From: Anagrus nilaparvatae
Lineage: Eukaryota; Arthropoda; Insecta; Hymenoptera; Mymaridae
DNA: 64,000 bases
Assembly: GCA_022575985.1 (NCBI GenBank)
Contig: JAKSXM010000014.1
Coordinates: 14,260,001-14,324,000 of the forward strand
Direction: 5' to 3'
The first letter of the stretch is position 1. Each line of letters begins with the position of its first letter. Shown here one piece after another: positions 35,586-48,056 of the stretch. Both the position numbers and the translations under genes were made by a program. Under the pieces are notes generated by a model that did not search any database, was not told where the DNA came from, and saw nothing but the letters and a program-made list of their open reading frames with translations.

Positions 35586-37702
35586 CACGGTAGAGCTGCT
35601 TTGGTTGAATATTCAACCAATTGGTTGAATTTCGCAGTTTTTGGTTGAATTTTCAACCAATTGGTTGAATATTAAACCAAACACTGCGATTTTCAACCAA
35701 AAACTGCGATATTCAACCAAAAACTGCGAAATTCAACCAATTGGTTGAATTTTCAACCAAAAGCTAAAATACAAAATAAAAACGATGTTTTTATAGTACA
35801 GGGTAAGAAATGATCAGGGCATCCATTAAAAGTGAATGAATTTTATTATATTATTGTAATTAGTAATTTTTTATGTACTACTTCTATTGGCTCTGTACAT
35901 AGTATGGATAAATTTTTTTAAACTTAATATTGTATGCTTTAACTTCCAGTCGTTTTACCTAATTTTTTTTTTAATAATCAAATTCTTTTTTTTTATTAAT
36001 TACTTTATATATGTCTCAAGAGTATCTAAAAAAAATTTATTTTCAAATCTTTCTTGTTAAATATAGTTATAAATTATGTCGGAACTGGTCATTGATAGAA
36101 ATTATAAGCAAATTTTGTTAATATTCGCGATTGTTTATGACGCCAAATTTAGCCATGCCAAAATGGTAAAAAATGGCAAATCAAACAAGCAGCAGGGGTA
36201 AAATCAGCTACAGGTTCAGTATGAAAACCAAAAAGATAACTTTATGGCTAAAAAATAACTGATAACTTATAAGTCTATACTTAAATATACAAAAAAAAAT
36301 TTGTATTCTTATTTTAGAAAACTATGTTTTTACACCTTCTAATTAAGATTTCTCTAAAACTACGTGACCGATTTTAATTTTTTTGATCTAGAGTTTTCTG
36401 TTATAAATTTCTCTAACGAATTCTCTAACGAATAAAAAAATTTATAACCGGTTTGTGTAACTATACAACCAACGAGCATGGAACATCGAGGAACATGTTC
36501 ATGTCACTCATAACAGTAATAAATCCAAAAACCGAAATTACAATAAATCCTGAAATATAAATTATCGTAAGTCCACTTCAAATTATTCTAAGTCCCTAAA
36601 TCAAAAATATTCTAAGTCCATTTCACACCCCACCCCCTGCCTAGCCAAACTTTTTCAAATACCCTATCTAACGAACATGTTCCATGTTAAAATAGGTAAG
36701 GGATCTGATAATCACAAAATTATTCGACAAATCAATAATTCTACACAAGAAAGTTTTGCGGAATCGTTCTACACCGAAAATCCTTGTACCGAAAAGATCA
36801 ACACAAATTTTTTCTAATCGAAATATTCAATACGCTGTTTTAAGTGATATTTATTTATGCTAGCATACGAAAGAAATAAGTGTTGAATACTTTGACTAAA
36901 AAAAATTTGTGTTATTTTTAGCACAACGATTTTTGGTATAGAACGATTCCGAAAAACTTTTTTGTGTAGAATAATTGATGTGTCGAATAATTTTGTGTTG
37001 ATCAGATCTCTTGCATTAAAATAAATAATTTAATAACTAAAAGTACCGAAAAAATTCATCGAAAACTTTAAAGCCATTTTACTCGAAACAACGTTTTTGA
37101 AAAGTAATGCACACGATTGCGCGATAAAATCTGCACCAATTTACTTTAAACTTACTAAGCAACTTAATGAATGCACTAATTTCGGGATGTCGTCGAGTTT
37201 TAGTATTTTTATTTTTTTAAAAAAATTTTACAGCTACTTTTGCTCGAAAATTAAAGGCTTTTTATTTCATTTTAACTTTCTCTAGGTAGCCGCCATTTTG
37301 TTATTCTATATCGTATGATAACCTTTTTAATTAGTCATTCCTCAGTTTCAAAGCCAAAAGAAGTAGTACATAAGAAATTACTAATTACAATAATATAATA
37401 AAATTCATTCACTTTTAATGGATGCCCTGATCATTTCTTATACCCTGTACTATAAAAACATCGTTTTTATTTTGTATTTTAGCTTTTGGTTGAAAATTAA
37501 ACCAGTTTTGGTTGAAAATTCAACCAATTGGTTGAATATTCAACCAATTGGTTGAATTTCGCAGTTTTTGGTTGAATATCGCAGTTTTTGGTTGAAAATC
37601 GCAGTGTTTGGTTTAATATTCAACCAATTGGTTGAAAATTCAACCAAAAACTGCGAAATTCAACCAATTGGTTGAATATTCAACCAAAGCAGCTCTACCG
37701 TG
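35586..37702. mobile_element. 2.1-kb long-arm foldback transposon with TA duplication
   Basis: CACGGTAGAGCTGCTTTGGTT begins the left end and its reverse complement closes the right end. TA flanks both sides (35584-35585 and 37703-37704). The arms are about 310 and 350 bp and pair through 'gatcagggcatccattaaaa' and 'tacttcttttggct'-like sequence. The outer part of each arm is a series of 'ttggttgaat' palindromes; the right arm has more of them. The interior has no transposase frame and carries another MITE (36695-37015). Confidence 0.85.
36695..37015. mobile_element. 321-bp MITE nested in the foldback element, 8-bp duplication
   Basis: TTAAAATA flanks both sides (36687-36694 and 37016-37023). 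The inverted ends pair as GGATCTGATAATCACAAAAT with ATTTTGTGTTGATCAGATC, followed by more pairing inside. An 8-bp duplication fits hAT-type elements, which is an inference. Confidence 0.8.
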
Positions 37703-38423
37703 TACATTTTTGGTAAAAAGAAAAAAAACAATATTCCCTCACACTTTAAAACAGACTTGGGACTAATAATATTTGGTTCAATGCCAAATATTAGTTGTTT
37801 AAAAATTGTTTTTTTTTTTATTGTTACTTTTAATTTGTTATTAACTATTAATTTTCATTGTTTTCTGGTATGCATATTTTGATTACGTTTAATTCTTCTT
37901 ATAACTAAAGTGCCATTGACCGAAAATAATGCGAACTCGCTTACTTATTATAATAACGAAAATTCGTTAATAGAACCATATAGTACTGCTATAATATTCC
38001 TTTAAATATATTCAAAAATAATTTTTTTTTTTAATTTGCGGAATTCTTAAAATCTTATTGAGTAATTACAGCGATAATCGGTATTAAAATTAAAACAATA
38101 GGGATAACCTTTTTGCGGAATTCATAAAAAAATCGAAAATTAAGTATATTTTTTAATCCAATTTGCGGAACTCAGATACAGCCATAACAGTGACAGCAAT
38201 CCCTACTAGAACTTGTAGAGGTGTTTCTGTAGAAATTATAGGATACAGGGATTTTTTTATAAATTATATTTTAAGTGATTTATTACTCTAAAATTACTGA
38301 GCGATCCATGAACTATATGACCGTGAACTTTCTTGTCAGTTTCTAACTTTGAATTCATTTGTCAATCGGCCAACAGATTAACAATATTAAAACTTAAAAG
38401 ACTAAATTAATCAATATTTTTCA

Positions 38424-41400
38424 TTATAGAAGATTGCTTACATTCTTATCTTTTATATTTATCATTTCAACGTTTGCAATACCAGAACCACCAACAAGTG
38501 CGTGCTCACCATATGGATCACCATCAAAAAGCTGAACGGCGTATAAGTATTCGCCTGAATAGCTTTCTTCCCTGTTTTTCGGTTGAATATTTTCTAATAA
38601 TTTTCCATTAATCAGATCCCAAACTTGTAAACTATCTTTGCAAACCCATGATCCTGTTATAATTTTTGATTCCTGTAAATTATCATAAATGTTATTATCT
38701 TTTATTGATAACTTAACATTCTACAAAATTGGACGTGGTTTTCTAGATATTTTAGATTTTCTATATTTATCAAATTTTTAAGTTTTTTGAGCCGCTTTAC
38801 AGAAACATCAAATCATTTGACAAAAAGTAGGTCTGATATTTACAATAGGCAAAATACTTTTTGGTTTTTTTTTTGTCATATCATGCATAGTTTTTTGTCA
38901 ACATTGACAAGCGTAAAAATTACGAAAAAAAAAACATAGCCCAGATTTGTAGAATTAAAAAATAAAAATTGTATTTAAAGTTTTAACTTTTATGTCAAGA
39001 GCATCTCCACATATCTGAGGACCGTTAATTGTTTTTTGAGATCCATTACCAATTCGAGCGTCCCAGATCTAAAAACAAATATGGTTTTGATTTCTTTATC
39101 AATACGGACAATAATAGCTCGTGTGGATTTTTCCGCTATAATTTAGTGCCTAGTCAGTATCTCTACTATGTTTTCACATTACACCTCGTCATTCGTATTT
39201 CTGTACACGCAATAAAAAATCTTACGGAATTTCCTGCTCTCGTTCTACTCTTAAGTAGGCAAAAATATTGTAATCACTATGGCCGATAAACTTCAGGCAC
39301 TAGAGTGAACACATACAAATCGTGTTAAGACACTATTAGTATAACTTTTGGGCCCTTGATACTTAATATACTATTAGCAAAAAGTTTATTTTTTTATTTT
39401 TATAATAAAACTAATAATATTAATTTACAACCAAAATGTGATCACATTTGCTGTATTCAATAACAAGTAACATTGACCAAAAATTTATTTTTACTTTAAT
39501 AAGAGCAAATTTAAGCTGTTCATATTTTAATAAAAGAAAAATTTATTTCCAAGATTAAAAGATGAAAATTTTATTTCAATCTACTATTTCATTATTGAAA
39601 ATTCCATGAAATCGCTTGTTAGAATTTAATAAAAATTTTATTCAAAGTCATTGTGCTAACAACGTGGAGTTTATTATATCTCAAGATTTGTTTCATTCCA
39701 TATTGATTAATACAATTAAGTTCTTTTACCTTTACGGTTTTATCCCAGCCTCCGGAAATAAGTAAGTTTGGATGTTGTCGATGAAATTTAATAGCGAAAA
39801 TTTTCATGTGATGATACTTTGCAACTTCATCTGATGTAATGTCTAATTCATTTTTTTTGTAATTTTGAATGAGCTTTAAAAATATATATTCAATGATTTA
39901 TTTATTTAAATAAAATATCGAATATTAGAAAATTATTTTCGGCCTGTTTATTTATTTTTAATGAATGGTAATTTATGCTTGACATATTAAAACTGCTCAA
40001 CACTGTATAATTGAAATTATAGAAAATAAATGTTTAGTAAATAAAAGAGTTGATGATTAAAATTCTATTAAAACAGTATTCATTTAATTAAGCCGCCTCT
40101 TTCAAGTTAAAAAGTAGAGAACCCATTTTACACATACTTACAGTATTGGCCAAAGTCACTAGGCATAAATTTAGAAATGATTTCCCTAGCTTCAAGTAAA
40201 TTTATTACAGACAAATTTCAAAAAGTTGTTTCTCAACATTGAGAAATGTCGAAATAAATTTATGTAGATCTATCATATTGTAACAGAGTCACTAATATAG
40301 AAATAATGCATATAAAACTTCAAATTTTAGATTCCAAAACTTTAGAATGCTTATAAAACTTGTTGAATTTTTTGTGAATCAAAAAATGCGAACATGAAAC
40401 GTTAAATTTTAAAAAAAAGATCTCTGTAATTTTTTTATTTATTAGCCCTCTTGGTCAAGAAAATCATCTCTATTTTTATTTAGAGTGCTTAACTTTTAAC
40501 AGATGCCATAATATAAATGTCTTATAAAAAATTCTAAAGATTTAAGATAATTAATATTTTGCTTTCAAAACCAATACCGTCTCTAGATAGGGTCAATTCA
40601 TTTCTGCGAGTAAAATAAACCTCGAAATTAATTTTGCGCCCCAGGAGCCCATTCCATTATTTCTTTTAAAAAATCTCGAAAAAAATGTAATTTTATTTTC
40701 TTTCTGCATAATATACTATGCGTAATAAAATTATTGCAAAATTTCCGTCCCTAGCATTTTTTGGTAAATTTAATAAATAGCTAATCTGCTCAATTATTTT
40801 AGATTCTTATTCAAAATCTATATTTTTAAAAATTAATGTTAAAATAAATGTCACCTTTTGATTATGAGTATCGTATAACCTAAGACCTGCGTCTTTTCCA
40901 CCCGAAGCAAGCAGCTCACCTGTAAGATTTACGTCTATAGCGTTGATTTCATTATTCGTTTCTATAATAAAATTAAAAAACTTGCTTGTATTTTTATAAA
41001 TGAAATTTCTTTTCAAATTATAGAAAGAAAAAACTTTATTTAAATATCGACCGATATTGGGCTTAATTTTAATAATTAATTTCCTTTCCATAATTTATGA
41101 TTAAAAATGGACTACCAAAGCAATCATTATTCTTTTCAAATATCTGTAAAACATTTTAAGTATTATAAAAATAATTTAATTTACCTTCGCTAAATTTCGT
41201 ACATTCAATTTTATCTGCATCGCACAAAAAAATTGAACCACATGCACTCGATGCATATAATAAATTATCTTGCTTAGGTTGAAAACGGGAACATGTAACA
41301 GGAATTGATGGTTCTAAACCACTTCTGATAGTGGTTCTAAGTTCTCCAGTTTCACCATTTCGAACCTAGTTAAATAATTATCATTATATATTCCTATGCT

Positions 41401-44400
41401 AACAAACCTTTTATCTTGAAAAAAATTCATTTATTAAAATCAACTTAAAAAGACTTTAGCAAAGCTTAAATTTTATTCTCCTCCCTGTTTTTAACTTTTA
41501 TTTGAGAAAAAAAAATTAGGATTGTGATTATTAAATTAAAAAATAGTAAATTTTATTTAAATGAACTTCCGAAAAAAATATTCTGCAGACTTTGAGTAAT
41601 AATCCCAAGATAACCTGCTGTTTTTACTTCTAAATTTGTAGTTTAGTTTGTTGCTGCTACTACGTTATAATAACAGGGAATAGGGGGTAAACTAAGATGA
41701 AACAAAGTAAAATATAAAAAAAAAACAATATAGTTTTTTAGATAATAAATAATTAAATTTTTAAGTATATATACAATGTATTAATTGTTAAAAAACTTTA
41801 TGTTCAAAAAAATACTGTTAGTTAAAAATTCAGAAAAGTTAAATTTTTATATATTTTTTCGACTATTTTTCTTCATTTTTAAACTTTATGACAATCAATT
41901 ATATTAAATATTTACCTGAGACTTACTTGACAAATTTTCTGCAAAAAACTTACCAGTGCAATTACATTAGTCTAAGTTTGTGGAAAAGTATATTTATTAG
42001 ATTTGAGATATAAAGGTGTAGTAACTGTGTATGATATTTTTTTATCCTCATAGAGGAACCATTGTTTTAGGTAAAATTTTTATTTTTGATATCTTGACAT
42101 ATAAGCTCGTTTTAAGACCTCAGAAAGCTAAAATAGCTATTTATTAAACAAGGGATAAAATATTGGTTTTAGCTTTGCAGACAGTATGCAAAAGTCGAAC
42201 CCCATATTTTGTCCCGTGTTCTAAACAATAGTTTTACATATAATGGACAAAAAAACCGTCTCCCAAGGGCAGAAAATAGGCTTTTCTTGCCCTAGATATG
42301 TAAAACCAATTTTTTAAAAAAGTATGCATGTGTGTGTGTGTGTGTGTGTAAGTGTATCTAGCACTGTAATCGGTGATACTTCACATTAAGACTTTTTTTT
42401 TCAAAATTTTTTTCGAAATTTTTTACACGCCTATGCCATATATATATCTGATGCCTATCTGTCTACCTATGCCATATATTTATCTGATACCTAATTTTTC
42501 GAAAAATTTTTTTTCAAAATTTTTTACATAAAGAAATTAGAAAAAAACTGTATTATTTTTTTTTAGGACTTAGTACTTAATTTCTTTCTATGAAAGTACT
42601 AATATCTAGAATTATCGTTTTTACTAGATAAAATAGACAATTAAAAATCCATAGTGTCAATTACTTGGCAGCGTTTTTTATTTTTTTTTATTTGATATTT
42701 TAAATTTTGAACTTTATCATATTTTTTCTGGAATTTCATTTAATTTTTTTTTCTCAAATAAAAGTTAAAAAAAAGAGGAGGGGAATAAAATTTAAGTAAT
42801 TCCTGAATTTTCTTTTGAGTTGATTTAAATAACTGCTTAAAATTTATAACTATATTTCTTGCTTGAAATTTTAAGCAAAGTAACCCAACCGTGTATTTTT
42901 AAAAATTTAAATTTACTAAAACACCAGTTTTTTTTTATAATCACTGCAGTTCATTAGGTAGCTAACAACTTTTCATCTATTTCAATTATTTATATAAAAA
43001 CCTCTTGGACTAACCTCCAAAACCTGAATATTTACAGAACTACTATTAGGAGCTAATTTTAAACCAAAATCTGAATAAATGTAATGGATGGGTCTTCAAC
43101 TCGGTTTCAAAAAGTATTTTTTCCTGAAAATAAGTGTTGCTAAAAACAAGCCTTACTAAATTTCAGCTTCTACAAGATTCAATTATCGATTATTGGAAAT
43201 CATTTTTGTTTTTTGCAACTTTTAAAAAAGGAGAGAAAATATTTCTTATTTATTCTGTAAAAACTCATTTTAACGAAAAAAATTATTTCCTTCTAGGACC
43301 AGATAGAAAATTTCCCATAGATTTTGATTTCAGGATCCAAAAGTTAATTTAAACTGGGCATATACGAGAAATCAGTAAAATACGTCGTTATTTTTAAAAG
43401 AAGGATTTCTCAAAATCATATACAATTTTTTGGTAGGGCTTAAATACTTATAAAACTTACTTACAGTAATAGTAGAAATTACTAGTAATAGTAAACTTAC
43501 TATACTTAAATTACTTATGAAAAAAAGAAATCGATGGGCTATAAGCTTCAACATTATAAAAAAATTATTTTAATTATTGTTACAAGTCCTTAATGTTATA
43601 GTAAGAAAGTTTTTAAATTCGAATAAAAGTACAAGAATTTTTTTAATAATTTGCACCCTATTTTGGTTTGTGACTTTTTATATCTATTCTAGCATTTTCA
43701 TTATACTTTTGAAAGACGGCACAATCTAGAGTTAGTAAATTTTTTTTGCCTTGAAATTCAGGGCCTTATTTTTTAGTAAAAATTATTTTTTTAAAACTTA
43801 GAGATTTTTTAGTGTAAAAAAAAAATTTATTTACAAAACCTGAATACATCCAGATCCATAACACGATGCTATGATTTCCCCTCGCGGAGAAAATCTAGCA
43901 CTATAAACTCCGTTAAACTTTTCTGAGATGCCAATTTCTTGGAAACTTATGCGTTTTCTATCATTAATATTTAAGAGTTTTTCTTTTGTTTTTTTAATCC
44001 ATTCATCTCTTTCATTGATTTCTTCTTTTGATAACTTACGATCTGTCATAATCCCTACTTGATGCCACTAATAAAATTATTAGTTATATAACAGCAGTAT
44101 TTTCAGTAATCAGTATGCTGAATTAATTTTAATTTTCAACATTATATAATTACCATCTGTTGATAATGTTCGGATTTCTTTTCCTTATTTATTAATTTTG
44201 GTAACTCTGAAGAGATTTCACCTAAAATAAAAATATATAAATAAAAGTGAAGTTGCTTTTCTTGGCTTAAATAAAAATAATAATTTAAAAGCAAATTAAC
44301 CTGTTTTTTAATCAAAAATAGGTTTTTAAAAATTATTTTTGTCAAATGTGAAATTTCTTACCTTCAACATAATTTTTAATTTGATTTATAACCTTTTTAT

Positions 44401-44416
44401 CATTGCTATTATTCAT
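38424..44416 (-). CDS. WD40-repeat beta-propeller protein, eight coding exons
   Basis: Coding exons are 44416-44362, 44221-44154, 44067-43840, 41365-41185, 40961-40855, 39873-39730, 39068-38988 and 38672-38424. All junctions are GT/AG, the phases agree, and the sum is 371 codons with the stop. Residues 1-about 105 are charged and helical. The propeller follows with at least six blades; typical pieces are 'VYSARFSPRGEIIASCYGSG', 'ELLASGGKDAGLRLYD', 'NLLISGGWDKTVKIWD' and 'KIITGSW...LQVWD'. WD40 propellers usually act as protein-binding platforms; the partner here is unknown and I cannot name the orthologue. A seventh blade is not evident: it may be formed partly from the N-terminal strand, or a further exon may follow a donor-like AAT|GTAAGC at 38441. 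AATAAA about 145 bases past the stop favours the end given. The donor after exon 3 (CAG|GTTTTG) is weak. Confidence 0.87.
42325..42352. repeat. TG dinucleotide microsatellite
   Basis: A run of TG repeats inside the large third intron of the WD40 gene (between exons 43840 and 41365). Confidence 0.85.
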
Positions 44417-44692
44417 TTTTAACAGAAAAATATTAGCTAATCTTTATTAAAAAATTTTTTTAATTAATAGAATTATAATATAATTATACGGTTTTTGAGA
44501 GACATCGTACTTAAGATAATATTTTTAATTATTTTTTCTCATTCTCAAAAAATATCCATACAAATAAATCTTAATGTTTTTATTTTTCTTCAATGTAACC
44601 TACAATAATAATTACTTAATATAATAGAGAAATTAAATTTGCATTTACCAAGTGGAGAATTATTCGTATCCGTCAGTCTTTAATAAACTACC
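44417..44692. promoter_or_regulatory. Probable shared promoter region of two divergent genes
   Basis: The start codons of the WD40 gene (minus, 44416) and the small secreted protein gene (plus, 44693) are 277 bp apart. Both 5' UTRs and both promoters must lie here unless there are upstream noncoding exons. No clear TATA box or initiator was singled out. Confidence 0.5.
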
Positions 44693-44954
44693 ATGATGAT
44701 AGTTGTTGGTTTCACAATAATGCTCATTATTTTAATTTTTTTACATTCTACGACTGAAACTCTTGCTGGTACAAATTTATCGAATATTGCCCTAAATTCA
44801 TGTAAGTTTCAAGCTTTTCTCTTTGTAAATTATTAACTTTTTTCCTTTTTATTATTAATTTCGAATACTAAAATTTTAATAATCTCTTGTTGCTTTGAAC
44901 ACTATCAACTATAAAAAGCATTCGGCGCGATTTTTATTAATGCCTTTAATTTTG

Positions 44955-44989
<35 letters not shown>

Positions 44990-47480
44990 AAAGGGATACA
45001 TGAAAAGTTTTTAGAAAAAATATATTAGCAGATAATAAAGATTTTATAAATCGTTAAGTTTTTCTGCTAAATCTAAAAACACGGCTAGCCTGAAAGATCG
45101 GATTATGCAAAAGTTGGGCACTTCGGATTTTATAGCGAAAAATGAATGTTCAACCAATAAGGAGATCGTATACTTTTTTGGATTTAAATCTTTCATCTAG
45201 CTTTTTTCGAGTTATATTTGATAAAACGTGTCTCTTGGGGGAGGTGAAAATGAGCCAAAATTTTCCCTGCTCGGATCGGGCTGAAATTTTCAGGAAAGGT
45301 TGCTTTTTTGGTCCCCAGAAATATGATCAAATTCATTTTTCAAAATCAGTCTTCCAAATTTTGGCTCATTTTCACCTCCCCCGAGAGACACGCTTTATCC
45401 AATAACTTGAAAGAAGCTAGATGAAAGATTTAGATCCAAAAAATTACGATCTTCTTATAAGTTGAACATTCATATTTCGTTATAAAATCCGAACTGCCCG
45501 ACTTTTGCATAATTGGATCTTTCAGCCTAGCCGTGAGAAACCAACATAAAAAAATTAAAGCATTTAACATAATGGCTAAGAATCCAATAAAATAGGGATA
45601 GAAATGCGTGAGATTTGGACCAAATTGGTTTTGTGGTATAATATAAGTATCACAATAAAAGAAAAGTATAGTAATGATAAAAAATTACAGTTTTTGACGC
45701 TTAGTGACGCAGTTTGATAATGCCGGAGTTACCTCTTTAGTATATTTTAAAACTGAAGTATATATTAAACTCATTTGCTTATAACAATTTTTCAATAAAA
45801 CAGCCAATACATTGAGTAATTTTTTATCAGAAAATGAAAAAAAAAAGTTAAAATAGTACATTTAGGTAGCGAAGGTAGCAAAAATAATGAATAGCTCAGA
45901 TCGCACGCTAATTACCGATCTGCAATCTGAGGCATTCTTTTTTTGTTACCAACTCTAAAGTAATATAATTTTTCTTCCTCAGATTTAAGAAAATGCGTTT
46001 TCTTCGACTGATTACACAAAGTATCAGCTCTTAATTTCCTAAGCTCCTTTGGAATAAAAATAATTAAAAAAATATAAATTCTGCTAAAAAATAATACGAA
46101 GAGTCTAAAAAATAATTTTTTATTTTAATGTCGAATTTTATAAAGCAACACAGTTGCAACCAGGAGTCAATAATTTAAAGATTCGATAGTAAAAAAATGA
46201 ATTATAGGTATTCGTAGAAATTTTAAAAACTGCTGTAGAATTTTAAATTTCAAGTACAAACATGATTTATTAAAATGAATTTTTCACAAAAAATAAAATA
46301 ATGAAATTCCTTTCTTCTAATTTATGTAACTTTAATTTAATTTTTAAGTAAATTTCATTGAATTTTAATATTTATAATTTTAATAATTTATTCTTATCAA
46401 CTGTGCGAATTTATAATGATAAATTAATTAATTTTTGAATAGCTCTTAGAATTATATAAAAAAATGTAAGCTTTTCAAGTTAAATATTTTAATTAAAAGT
46501 AAATTCTTTTTATAAATTATATAAATTACTGATTAATTAATTTTTTTGTCCTTATTGAATTTTAAATTATTATTTAATTCATTACTAACAAGATACATCA
46601 TGGAAATATTACCTGGTTTATATCTTTTACTCGATTAAATCTTTTGTAAAAAAGCAATCAAACATAAGGTTTTCAGAATTTCGAAATAGTATAATTTCAT
46701 TCTGGGCCGCAAAATAAAGAATGGCCCAGATCGCACGTGAATCGGAATCCGAGGTGAAACCCATAGCAATTGCAAACTGCGATCTGGGGCCTCCTTTTTT
46801 TACGGACAAGGATAAATTTTTTTTTGATTTTTCTTTGTTAGTGACAAGTAAATTTTTTATTTTTACCGTACACTGAAAATAAATGAAGATTAGAAATTAC
46901 TCTTAATTTTATTCAAAATATTTGAATTGACATCTACGAGAATTTTCACTAATTTATTCTTTGCACCGATTTTTACTTTGATTAATAGTAATTTTTAAAC
47001 TATTACAGTTGAAGTTAGGTGTGGTCATTTCGAATATTTTTAATATCTTAAAAGTAATTTCTACTCTACGTTTATTTACAGTGTACACGGTATTCCTGAA
47101 AAACATTATCCAGGTCAGAAAAATGATTCGAATCTACGTGTTTTTTATAGTTTTTGATCGAAATCTCTGAGAAAACTCGAGATCTGCTTCGCTTTCTAAG
47201 AAAACCCCAAAATAAAGTATCTTAGCATGCTTCCAATGTTAAATATATAGCACTTCAAAATTTTCATGTGGAATGCCAAAAAACTGGAAAATGCAACGCT
47301 GACTCAGACCATATTATAGCTCCGGTGGCTTTACTACAAATGACTTTAAATTTGGCAGATGAAGATAGTCTCTTGCATGTATGTACTTGTCCCTGGTTCT
47401 ATTATAAATTAGGTTATTTTTACATAGGAGAAAGTTTTATAGACAATTATCACAATTTTCACAATTTTAAGTGCAAATAA
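44693..47480 (+). CDS. Small secreted cysteine-containing protein (two exons)
   Basis: Exon 1 is 44693-44801 and exon 2 is 47251-47480. The donor is TCAT|GTAAGT, a perfect consensus, and the acceptor is aaatatatAG. Both sides are phase 1 and the join gives 112 residues. The N-terminus is a hydrophobic signal peptide, 'MMIVVGFTIMLIILIFLHS', likely cleaved after 'TLA'. The mature part has five cysteines: 'ECQKTGKC', a Leu/Asp-rich middle, 'VCTCPW' and a last one near the end. An AATAAATAAAT stretch lies about 120 bases after the stop. I do not recognise the family. An extracellular role is inferred from the signal peptide. Further splicing is possible, since a good donor (CAT|GTATGT) sits before the C-T-C-P-W codons, so the C-terminus is uncertain. 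The intron holds two MITEs. Confidence 0.6.
45080..45535. mobile_element. 456-bp foldback MITE in the intron of the secreted-protein gene
   Basis: The ends are CACGGCTAGCCTGAAAGATC and its near-exact reverse complement. The arms pair along most of the length, including 'ctcttgggggaggtgaaaat' against its complement, leaving a short centre. The 87-codon plus frame across it is incidental. The target duplication is unclear. Confidence 0.8.
46690..46800. repeat. Small hairpin repeat with GGCCCAGATCGCA arms
   Basis: GGCCCAGATCGCA near 46723 pairs with TGCGATCTGGGGCC near 46777. A relative with 'gctcagatcgcac' lies at about 45893-45940, and perhaps another at 5722-5745. It is probably a MITE remnant. 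Confidence 0.45.
46871..47083. mobile_element. 213-bp CACTG-type MITE with TA duplication
   Basis: The ends are CACTGAAAATAAATGAAGAT and, reversed, CACTGTAAATAAACGTAGAG. TA flanks both sides (46869-46870 and 47084-47085). It lies about 170 bases upstream of exon 2 of the secreted-protein gene. Confidence 0.8.
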
Positions 47481-47639
47481 CGCTATTTTTGTGGATAATT
47501 AATTATTTTTAAATTTATAACTCTTTGAAAAAATTAAAAAATTATAATTTTACACAAAATAGTATTTTGCGACACTTGGCTAAAAAATTAATTTCCAAAA
47601 ATAAATAAATATATAATAATTAGACTGTGCGTGCGAAGC

Positions 47640-48033
47640 ACAGTATATACCCGGGACAAAATGTCGCTTTGGTTTGCGATCGATAAGGTCACTGCTAAGG
47701 TCACTCCTATCTCCGATAAAGTTCAAAATTTATATATAAGTTAATACCAAGTCAAAAATGAACTGATTAGATTTTGGGCCAAATCGGAAATATGCTACCG
47801 AAATTATAGCCGATAAACCGAAATAACAGCGTTAAAGTCTATATCCGCGACAAAATGTCGCTTTTGTTTGCGCTCGATAAGGTCACTGTAATCTCCGATA
47901 AGGTTCAAAACTCGGTTCAAAATTTGTATATAAGTTAATACCGAGTCAAAGATGAACTGATTAGATTTTGGGTCAAATCGGAAATATGCTACCAAAATTA
48001 TAGCCAATATACTGAAATAACAGCGTTTATAGA
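47640..48033. repeat. 194-bp tandem duplication
   Basis: Two units, each starting near GACAAAATGTCGCTTT (47655 and 47849), share 'cgataaggtcact', 'aagttaatacc' and 'aaatcggaaatatgctacc'. The array stops about 20 bases before the long-arm foldback element. Confidence 0.8.
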
Positions 48034-48056
48034 ACAAAATATCCAATATAAGATAA

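Noticed and set aside
45142..45405. 87-codon plus frame
   Set aside because: It lies inside a 456-bp foldback MITE and crosses both arms.
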